A stretch of 24,218 nt of DNA from Leidyana gryllorum EB-2025a. Lineage: Eukaryota > Apicomplexa. The position numbers and the translations under genes were made by a program. The notes under the pieces were generated by a model, which saw nothing but the letters and a program-made list of their open reading frames with translations, was not told the origin of the DNA and did no database searches. The stretch is from the NCBI GenBank assembly GCA_048772705.1, contig JBLWGC010000018.1:1-24218 (forward strand), in the 5' to 3' direction. Positions 19,608 to 24,218 of this stretch are shown here, piece after piece (position 1 is the stretch's first letter; each line of letters begins with the position of its first letter).

Positions 19608-19680
19608 TGGGAGTGGAGAGGATCGAACTCTCGACTTCAGGATTATGAGACCTACGCGCTACCGACTGCGCTACACTCCC
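19608..19680 (-). tRNA. elongator tRNA-Met (CAT)
   Basis: Acceptor GGGAGTG/CACTCCC perfect, discriminator A. Loop CTCATAA, stem TAGGT/TCCTG including the 31:39 T:T seen in elongator Met genes, T arm GAGAG/CTCTC with TTCGATC. The anticodon arm and T arm recall plant elongator Met. Single copy. Confidence 0.93.
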
Positions 19681-19756
19681 CCTCCGACTTTCTCCGAGGA
19701 ATCACCTGAACCCAGAACCATGCTGCCAGGCAGGTTGGGTCAAGATACAACAAAGC

Positions 19757-19828
19757 GGGCTGTTCTGGGAATGGAACCTAGGACTTCTTCCACCCGACGG
19801 AGGTATCATACCACTACACCAAACAGCC
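19757..19828 (-). tRNA. tRNA-Pro (CGG), decayed
   Basis: Acceptor GGCTGTT/AACAGCC perfect. Loop GTCGGGT gives CGG on CCTCC/GGAAG with one mismatch; T stem CTAGG/CCCAG has a mismatch and the T-loop is TTCCATT. Confidence 0.65.
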
Positions 19829-19916
19829 GCCTGTCGTTCGTGCAACCCGCTGAAGACAGTTTAAAAAGTGGTCATCCTATGTTGAGAACCAACAAATGCG
19901 ATGGGGTCTGCACCAC

Positions 19917-19989
19917 GGGCGACTAGCTCAAATGGTAGAGCGCTCGCTTCGCATGCGAGAGGTACTGGGATCGATACCCAGGTCGTTCA
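19917..19989 (+). tRNA. tRNA-Ala (CGC)
   Basis: Acceptor GGGCGAC/GTCGTTC with two G:T pairs, stem CTCGC/GCGAG with loop TTCGCAT, T arm CTGGG/CCCAG with ATCGATA. Sound. Confidence 0.94.
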
Positions 19990-20002
19990 AAGTACGTACA
20001 GC

Positions 20003-20060
20003 TGCACGTGGCGGGATCCAAACAAACTTCCATCTTTGAAGGGTGGCAGACCACAAGTGC
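20003..20060 (-). pseudogene. shortened tRNA-Gly (TCC) remnant
   Basis: Same 58-nt form as 17316, with loop region CCTTCAAAG and no T arm. Confidence 0.72.
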
Positions 20061-20104
20061 CATTGGCACACCAGCGCACTCAGTGTTTAGTGTGCCTCTG
20101 AAAC

Positions 20105-20177
20105 CGGTCCTGGCAGGTTTCGAACCTGCGATTTTGTGGTTAACAGCCACACGCTCTGCCGACTGAGCTACAAGACC
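20105..20177 (-). tRNA. tRNA-Asn (GTT)
   Basis: Intact stems and loop CTGTTAA; one change in the variable region relative to 17418. Confidence 0.95.
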
Positions 20178-20294
20178 CAGCTACAATGGTTCAGAGGTTA
20201 GTATAGAGATCCTCCTTTTTCTACAACAGGATTCTGCAACCACGTCTTGTCAAGAGGGTACGGCTCTCGGCTAAAGCTGCAGCTGAGGAAGTTG

Positions 20295-20367
20295 TCCACT
20301 GTAGTCTAAGTGGCTAGGATATGCGGCTCTCACCCGCACGATCCGGGTTCAAGTCCCGGCAGTGGAA
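20295..20367 (+). tRNA. tRNA-Glu (CTC)
   Basis: Intact; loop CTCTCAC. It belongs both to the Ala-Asn-Glu repeat and to the inverted Glu-Lys-His-Arg block, so two blocks meet at this gene. Confidence 0.95.
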
Positions 20368-20416
20368 ATCCAGCAGAGTGTGGTTGGAGGTAACGGCTTC
20401 CAGAGACATTGATTTG

Positions 20417-20489
20417 CACCGCCCGCGGGGCTCGAACCCGCGACTGCAAGATTAAGAGTCTTGCGCTCTACCGACTGAGCTAGGGCAGC
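20417..20489 (-). tRNA. tRNA-Lys (CTT)
   Basis: Acceptor GCTGCCC/GGGCGGT keeps pairing by wobble after a C3-to-T change. Loop CTCTTAA and T arm are perfect. Confidence 0.93.
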
Positions 20490-20564
20490 AGGAATGCAAG
20501 GACACAAAACCCGATGGCCCGACATCTTAAGTGGCTTTGGTACCCACCAGCCTCTTGAAGATTG

Positions 20565-20635
20565 TCCGGGTCGTCTAGGTGCTTTCAACAGCAAGTTGTG
20601 GCCGTGCATACCCAGGCCCGAATCCTGGCTTGGAT
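20565..20635 (+). tRNA. divergent tRNA-His-like gene (GTG)
   Basis: Acceptor TCCGGGT/GCTTGGA, loop TTGTGGC, T-loop CCCGAAT. The D loop is one base longer (TCTAGGTGC) than in the other copies, nearer the normal His D arm. Confidence 0.65.
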
Positions 20636-20757
20636 AGTATGTCCCCGATGTCTCGAATGGGAGATGTGGGTGAAGTGTGTCCACACCCACCATCGGGCGT
20701 AGCTGCCCATCTCCTGTCTTTATCGCTACACACTCCCATTTGACGGCTCCGCTAGTT

Positions 20758-20830
20758 GGCGCTATGGCCTAATGGATATGGCATCGGTCTACGGAACCGG
20801 GGATTCTGGGTTCGAGTCCCAGTAGCGTCT
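20758..20830 (+). tRNA. tRNA-Arg (ACG)
   Basis: Same as 10744-10816 in all stems; loop CTACGGA. Confidence 0.95.
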
Positions 20831-20876
20831 GGGTGGATGGCCGGGTTGCAGCCTGTTGAGTCAACAACTATCAGAC

Positions 20877-20948
20877 GGGCTGTTCTGGGAATCGAACCCA
20901 GGACTCCTTCCACCCTAAGGAAAGATCATACCACTAGACCAAACAGCC
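20877..20948 (-). tRNA. tRNA-Pro (AGG)
   Basis: Acceptor GGCTGTT/AACAGCC, loop TTAGGGT, T-loop TTCGATT. The outer anticodon-stem pair is T:G. Confidence 0.94.
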
Positions 20949-21036
20949 GCCTGTCGGTCGTGCAAACCGCTGAGTACAGTTGAGAGGGTGGTTATACTAT
21001 GTTGAGAACCAACACATGCGATGGGGTCTGTGCAAC

Positions 21037-21109
21037 GGGCGACTAGCTCAGATGGTAGAGCGCTCGCTTTGCATCCGAGAGGTACTGGGATCGATACCCA
21101 GGTTGTCCA
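21037..21109 (+). tRNA. tRNA-Ala (TGC)
   Basis: Acceptor GGGCGAC/GTTGTCC pairs, loop TTTGCAT gives TGC. The stem CTCGC/CCGAG has a C:C mismatch next to the loop. The only full-length TGC gene. Confidence 0.85.
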
Positions 21110-21289
21110 AACTCAGTAGGCCGGCACCTGCCGGTGGTAAGATACAGAGTTGCGACCTCTAAGGAAGGAGTAGCCGAAATGCAATTCTCGAGATGTTAGT
21201 TGCCCTGACTGCCCTACCAAAGTGGGCTAATGAAATGCTGTGTTGGTTCTGAGGGCAACTTGTCCCGTCGGGTTAACCGACGACCAAGA

Positions 21290-21361
21290 GGGCTGTTCTG
21301 GGAATCGAACCCAGGACTTCTTCCACCCAAAGGAAGAATCATACCACTAGACCAAACAGCC
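21290..21361 (-). tRNA. tRNA-Pro (TGG)
   Basis: Intact in all stems with loop TTTGGGT on CTTCC/GGAAG. The only TGG gene. Confidence 0.95.
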
Positions 21362-21440
21362 GAATGGGAAGGGGGATACAACCGGCTACGTACAGCCGTA
21401 AACTCGAAGTGTGGCTAATTCGTCCTGAAATGAGTACCGT

Positions 21441-21478
21441 TGCGCAGAATGGGACCCGCACCCATGCAGACTTGCGCC
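21441..21478 (-). pseudogene. tRNA 3' fragment, Leu-like
   Basis: T stem ATGGG/CCCAT around TGCGGGT followed by acceptor TCTGCGC and A resembles a tRNA 3' end. There is no matching 5' half. Confidence 0.35.
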
Positions 21479-21489
21479 TACCAGTATGT

Positions 21490-21535
21490 GGCAAGATGCC
21501 TTAGTGGGTAAGGCGCTATTTTCAGACCCCACTCA
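21490..21535 (+). pseudogene. tRNA-Leu (CAG) 5' part
   Basis: The acceptor GGCAAGA, D arm and TTCAGAC loop are Leu-like, but the anticodon stem is weak and the gene ends near CCCACTC, which may be the displaced T-stem 3' side. Confidence 0.6.
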
Positions 21536-21619
21536 CATGGTCGTGAGTATCTTTCTCCCACCTTGAAAGGGCACTGGCTACCCGCAGAAACCCCAGACTA
21601 CTTATTTCGACGCTGCATT

Positions 21620-21700
21620 GCGAGAATGTCCGAGAGGTTAAGGGGGTGGCCTTAAGATCCACTGGTCAATTCCGCCTGGGTTCGAACCCCACTTCTCGCA
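21620..21700 (+). tRNA. tRNA-Leu (TAA)
   Basis: Acceptor GCGAGAA/TTCTCGC perfect, discriminator A, 81 nt with a class II variable arm. Loop CTTAAGA gives TAA; the stem GTGGC/TCCAC has a mismatch next to the loop and the T stem CTGGG/CCCAC an outer mismatch. Single copy, unrelated to the CAG family. Confidence 0.86.
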
Positions 21701-21714
21701 TAAGGAGGCAAGTG

Positions 21715-21790
21715 TCGGGGGAGGGGAATGGAACGGTCGACTACCTGCCGCACCTGCCGCAGTCAGATGCTGTACCAAGTGAGCGAACGC
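21715..21790 (-). pseudogene. decayed tRNA-Tyr
   Basis: GGTACAGCATCTGACTG and TAGTCG-type pieces align with Tyr, but the anticodon region reads CTGCGG, the intron region is replaced by a CGGCAGGT duplication, and the T-loop is TTCCATT. Confidence 0.62.
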
Positions 21791-21881
21791 CTGTCGTGTG
21801 ACCCTTTGACATCGAGGTTTGCTCCCGAACCGCACCTTTTGAGTGAGCACCAAACGAAGTCTAAAGCGGAACGAGCTGTGC

Positions 21882-21940
21882 TGTAAGACGGGCAGTCGAA
21901 CCCAGGTCTTCCGCGTGACGAGCGAAAATACTAAGGACTC
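21882..21940 (-). pseudogene. decayed tRNA-Asp
   Basis: TTAGTATTTTCGCTCGTCACGC recalls the Asp D and anticodon arms with GTC kept. Both acceptor halves are unrelated and the T stem is broken. Confidence 0.62.
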
Positions 21941-22014
21941 CGGTCGACCTGCCCAATGACTTGCATGACTCCACCCTGAGGCAAATAGAGTGTAACTTAG
22001 TTCAGAGTTTCCTT

Positions 22015-22087
22015 GTCATCCTAGCTCAGTCGGTGGAGCGCGAGCCTCTTAATCTTGCAGTCGCAGAGTGAAGTCCCGTGGGCGGTG
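22015..22087 (+). pseudogene. decayed tRNA-Lys (CTT)
   Basis: 73 nt with D arm and loop CTCTTAA kept. The T arm reads GCAGA-GTGAAGT-CCCGT, the anticodon stem has a mismatch and the 5' acceptor is GTCATCC. Confidence 0.72.
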
Positions 22088-22148
22088 CGGACGAGTGGGC
22101 CGGGGAGTAAGAATGCAGTATGTTGCCTACAAGCACACCCATCTGCAT

Positions 22149-22221
22149 TTGCGCTGCCGAGACTCGAACCGGGATGGTGCGGGTTGGCGCCACATATACT
22201 AGCCACCGAGACCATAGTGGA
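22149..22221 (-). pseudogene. decayed tRNA-Glu
   Basis: Aligns with Glu at full length (73 nt), but the loop reads CGCCAAC with G at 33 and the acceptor TCCACTA/CAGCGCA is mismatched. It follows a decayed Lys, copying the Lys-Glu order of 1665-1870. Confidence 0.7.
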
Positions 22222-22338
22222 CACGTCACCAAAGTTGCACTGACGAATGGGGGCAGAAAAGGCCTGAGAATTTTGCAACCCCCTCAGGTCGTTATCGAGA
22301 CCGAGAGACCAGCCCGAAAAGCTTAAGCTTGTGAGCAA

Positions 22339-22407
22339 AACCTTCTGCCGGAATCGAACCGGCGACCTTTCGCTTAAGCGAATGCTCTGCCCCTAAGCTA
22401 AGAAGGC
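22339..22407 (-). pseudogene. tRNA-Thr lacking the anticodon
   Basis: D arm and T arm are perfect Thr, but four bases are deleted so that TTCGC and GCGAA enclose only TTA; no anticodon remains. Confidence 0.88.
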
Positions 22408-22476
22408 AATGCAAGCCGGGAATCACGCATCAGTCCCTATTGACACAAGAGCACTTTGATCGAGTACTCTAATGAC

Positions 22477-22549
22477 TTCCACTGCCGGGACTTGAATCCG
22501 GATCGTGCGGGTAAAAGCCGCATATCCTAGCCACTTAGACTACAGTGGA
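22477..22549 (-). tRNA. tRNA-Glu body with Lys anticodon TTT
   Basis: Acceptor TCCACTG/CAGTGGA, discriminator A and D arm are Glu. The stem TGCGG/CCGCA is perfect around loop CTTTTAC, giving TTT (Lys AAA), one base from Glu TTC and two from CTC. The T stem CCGGA/CCCGG lacks the 53:61 pair. This is the reverse of the swap at 11514. Confidence 0.87.
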
Positions 22550-22635
22550 CGAGTCACAACAGTTGCACTGACGAATGAGGCGCCAGAGAACTGTTAGTCG
22601 GTCTCAGATTGGAAGTTCACCTAGGTTTGGCGGGT

Positions 22636-22683
22636 GGGCGGCTATCTCAAGTGGTAGAGCGGTGACTTGGCACGAGAGGTCAG
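22636..22683 (+). pseudogene. tRNA-Ala remnant, 3' half missing
   Basis: Third copy of the truncated unit at 1957 and 13902, two to three bases shorter in the anticodon arm (CTTGGCACGAG). Confidence 0.65.
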
Positions 22684-22765
22684 TTTAGACACCTATCAAT
22701 GCCGCAGGACAGGCTGAACATGGGGGCATTTGGTCACTCCTCGCGGCATGTCGAATTCGACAGTT

Positions 22766-22847
22766 GGCAACTTGCCCGAGTGGTTAAGGGGGTAGACTTG
22801 AAATCTACTGTTCCTGGCCCGCGCTGGTTCAAATCCAGCAGTTGTCG
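22766..22847 (+). tRNA. tRNA-Ser (TGA)
   Basis: Acceptor GGCAACT/AGTTGTC, stem GTAGA/TCTAC with loop CTTGAAA, T arm perfect. The variable arm differs slightly (TGTTCC). The best TGA gene. Confidence 0.94.
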
Positions 22848-22929
22848 TGCGATCTGATTGGAGGGGCAGACAACAACTCACTCGTGAAACCCCAGAATGG
22901 TGCCTCAATCAGCCATCTGCCATCTTCTC

Positions 22930-23000
22930 TGCGTCTGCCGGGAATCGAACCTGGGTCGTCTCGGTGGCAACGACACAGTCTACCACTAAACCACAGATGC
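22930..23000 (-). tRNA. tRNA-Gly (GCC)
   Basis: Loop TTGCCAC gives GCC. The acceptor GCATCTG/CAGACGC has an A3:C70 mismatch and the anticodon stem the family G:G mismatch. Confidence 0.78.
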
Positions 23001-23142
23001 GTGACATCTCCATTCCTGAATACAAACCGAAGGGTCTTAAAACTAGTCCAGGCTGTCCAACTTAGGCCGATACATAAAAACCAGGCTCATCGGATACGTG
23101 GTTCCAGAGACACACGCCCCTTTCGCAGTCCGGAAGCTCCGT

Positions 23143-23212
23143 GCAGCCATCTAGTGGTCACGACGTCTGTTTAACACGCAGAAGGTCCCGAGTTCCATCC
23201 TCGGTGGCTGTA
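23143..23212 (+). tRNA. tRNA-Val (AAC), decayed
   Basis: Loop TTAACAC gives AAC. The D loop has the three-base deletion shared with 2463 and 7340 and the T-loop is TTCCATC; the T stem is still paired. Confidence 0.68.
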
Positions 23213-23264
23213 ACACGCATCGTTCAGGTGAGCATCACGAAATCTAGAGCGGAAGACGATCTAT

Positions 23265-23336
23265 CTCCGACACCGGGAATCGAACCCGGGTATTCCGCGT
23301 GACAGGCGGAAATACTGACCACTATACTATCTCGGA
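23265..23336 (-). tRNA. tRNA-Asp (GTC)
   Basis: Loop CTGTCAC on a perfect stem. The acceptor TCCGAGA/TGTCGGA has the G6:G67 clash that is shared only with 7216, showing these two are sisters. Confidence 0.85.
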
Positions 23337-23432
23337 CGCTAGTAAAGATGCCGGCCTCCAAACCCCAGAAGTCCTCGCATTTTGAGACTTCACGGACAGA
23401 AAACGTGTAAAGTGGCGAGCCAAGAACGCTCC

Positions 23433-23512
23433 GGCAAGATGGCCGAGTGGTCCAAGGCGCTGTGTTCAGGCCGCAGTCCGAAAGGGCGTGGGTTCGAATC
23501 CCACTCTTGTCA
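23433..23512 (+). tRNA. tRNA-Leu (CAG)
   Basis: Acceptor GGCAAGA/TCTTGTC, loop TTCAGGC on CTGTG/CGCAG, T arm GTGGG/CCCAC with TTCGAAT. Intact reference for the Leu remnants. Confidence 0.95.
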
Positions 23513-23582
23513 GCCGTTGTATTGTATTGGTAGGTAGTCCCCTCTCTTCACTGATAGACAGGTGGTTCGAGCTACATACGGC

Positions 23583-23653
23583 AGCACCTGCCGGGACTCG
23601 AACCCGGGTTACGACCTCGGAAGGGTCGCATCTTACCCTTAGACCACAAGTGC
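23583..23653 (-). tRNA. tRNA-Gly (TCC)
   Basis: Stem CGACC/GGTCG with loop CTTCCGA, so G replaces A at 37; acceptor GCACTTG/CAGGTGC and T arm are sound. Discriminator T rather than A. Confidence 0.88.
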
Positions 23654-23803
23654 AATTGCGAAAGAGTTGCAGCACCCCGAGACACTCGGGCGATTTCTGC
23701 GCGCCACCATCCGCCATACACCCAAAATTGTCCACCGACTTCAGACTCATTGGCATGTGGTCAGGGATGGATTTCCAACATCTTCAACCTTCAGGTCATC
23801 TTT

Positions 23804-23875
23804 AGGGCACGCGCGGAGTTGAACCACGGACTTGCTGATCTGCAGTCAGCTGCTCTACCACTGAGCTACGTACCC
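23804..23875 (-). tRNA. tRNA-Cys (GCA)
   Basis: Acceptor GGGTACG/CGTGCCC, discriminator T as usual for Cys. Stem GCTGA/TCAGC closes loop CTGCAGA, anticodon GCA. T arm CGTGG/CCGCG with TTCAACT. Single copy. Confidence 0.95.
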
Positions 23876-23971
23876 ACAAAACACCCGTCATACTCGCTCA
23901 ACTAGATTCTGTCTTCTCGTTTGATGCAAAACGGCCGTTATTGTGCACGAGCTTGAACAACAAGGAGTCAT

Positions 23972-24042
23972 GCATCTGTGGTCTAGCGGTAGAATGTCTC
24001 GTTGCCATCGAGACGACCCGGGTTCGATTCCCGGCAGATGCA
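23972..24042 (+). tRNA. tRNA-Gly (GCC)
   Basis: Intact: acceptor GCATCTG/CAGATGC, loop TTGCCAT on TCTCG/CGAGA, T arm CCGGG/CCCGG. A TTTT run lies about 14 bases downstream, as for 4805. Confidence 0.96.
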
Positions 24043-24119
24043 GAAGACACATGATTGTTTTCCCACCATTCCAGGGATTCACGCTTGAGTTGGTGTCTGA
24101 CCCCTCCAACCACATCGTA

Positions 24120-24142
24120 CGACAACTGCTGGATTTGAACCA
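24120..24142 (-). pseudogene. tRNA-Ser 3' end at a joint
   Basis: Discriminator G, acceptor AGTTGTC and part of the T arm of Ser are present, then the sequence switches at about 24142 to the Pro flank (as at 21225-21290). Confidence 0.85.
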
Positions 24143-24211
24143 AGTGGGCTAACGAGGTGGCCGTGTTGGTTCTGGGGCAACTTGTCCCATCGGGTCAACC
24201 GACGACCAAGA

Positions 24212-24218
24212 GGGCTGT
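24212..24218 (-). tRNA. tRNA-Pro, 3' end only, cut by window end
   Basis: The last bases match the 3' acceptor and discriminator of the Pro genes, and the preceding flank is the same as before 21290, so a Pro gene probably continues beyond the window. Confidence 0.7.

Noticed and set aside
21110-21165. Possible tRNA-Gly (TCC) remnant
   Set aside because: GGCACCTGCCGG and TTGCGACC recall Gly (TCC), but order and strand are inconsistent and no arm pairs.
22149-22221. tRNA-Trp candidate from the CCA triplet at the anticodon position
   Set aside because: The body is a decayed Glu, position 33 is G and the acceptor is mismatched, so this is not a Trp gene.
1-24218. Many open reading frames of 60 to 156 codons on both strands
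   Set aside because: They all run across tRNA bodies and their spacers, repeat the same translated tRNA motifs (for example frames through Asp, Pro and Ser genes), lack consistent starts, and are disrupted between block copies. I see no protein family signature.
1-24218. Phage or bacterial tRNA array
   Set aside because: No encoded CCA, eukaryotic A/B box consensus, an A34 set (AGC, AAC, AGG, AGT, AGA, AAT, ACG), an intron in tRNA-Tyr and a eukaryotic initiator Met. There are no phage or bacterial genes.
1-24218. tRNA-derived SINEs
   Set aside because: The units represent many isotypes with full cloverleaves, there are no A-rich or LINE-like tails and no target-site duplications that I can see; copies are multi-gene blocks.
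1-24218. CRISPR array or other short regular repeats
   Set aside because: Repeats are tRNA genes of differing sequence in both orientations with irregular spacing.

Overview
The window is an extremely dense nuclear tRNA gene array with no credible protein-coding gene. I place about 103 tRNA genes with a complete or nearly complete cloverleaf and about 59 broken copies or fragments in 24.2 kb, one tRNA-derived unit per roughly 150 bases, on both strands. No interval above 300 bases lacks a tRNA or a tRNA remnant; the longest plain stretch is about 215 bases (15034-15248), where I see nothing. Coordinates include the discriminator base, and residue numbers follow standard tRNA numbering. No gene encodes CCA, the internal A and B boxes are of RNA polymerase III type, and tRNA-Tyr carries an intron at the usual 37/38 position, so this is eukaryotic nuclear DNA. 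Several bodies (Glu-CTC, elongator Met, Asn, Ala, Arg-ACG) recall green-lineage tRNAs from memory, so an alga or plant is plausible, but I cannot name the organism.

Sense anticodons seen: Ala AGC/CGC/TGC, Arg ACG/TCG/CCT, Asn GTT, Asp GTC, Cys GCA, Gln CTG (TTG only in a broken copy), Glu CTC/TTC, Gly GCC/TCC, His GTG (divergent family), Ile AAT, Leu CAG/AAG/TAA, Lys CTT/TTT, initiator and elongator Met CAT, Pro AGG/CGG/TGG, Ser AGA/CGA/TGA/GCT, Thr AGT/CGT/TGT, Tyr GTA, Val AAC/CAC/TAC. I found no Phe or Trp gene, so 18 of 20 amino acids are represented.

The layout is a shuffled mosaic of a few multi-gene blocks copied in both orientations: Val-Gln (15-285, 9645-9915); Arg-His-Lys-Glu (1322-1870, 13286-13815, inverted at 20295-20830); Glu-Ser-Gly-Val-Asp-Leu-Gly (1798-2990, 22477-23690, partial at 15543-16100, inverted at 7216-7768); Ser-Lys pseudogene-Glu (5325, 7687, 10201); Thr-initiator Met-Pro-Tyr (11689-12430, 17755-18468); Ala-Gly pseudogene-Asn-Glu (17230-17678, 19917-20367). 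A 688-base inverted repeat (6600-7287 and 8594-9281) has no net indel between its arms. Many block joints fall inside tRNA genes, leaving truncated tRNAs at the seams.

The most unusual content is a set of tRNA bodies whose anticodon belongs to another amino acid: Lys body with Glu TTC (11514), Glu body with Lys TTT (22477), Pro body with Ala AGC (12023), Asp body with Glu CTC (7216), Val body with Phe AAA (2463) and Gln body with amber-reading CTA (151). The first four keep nearly complete cloverleaves. Most genes also lack a T4 terminator close downstream.
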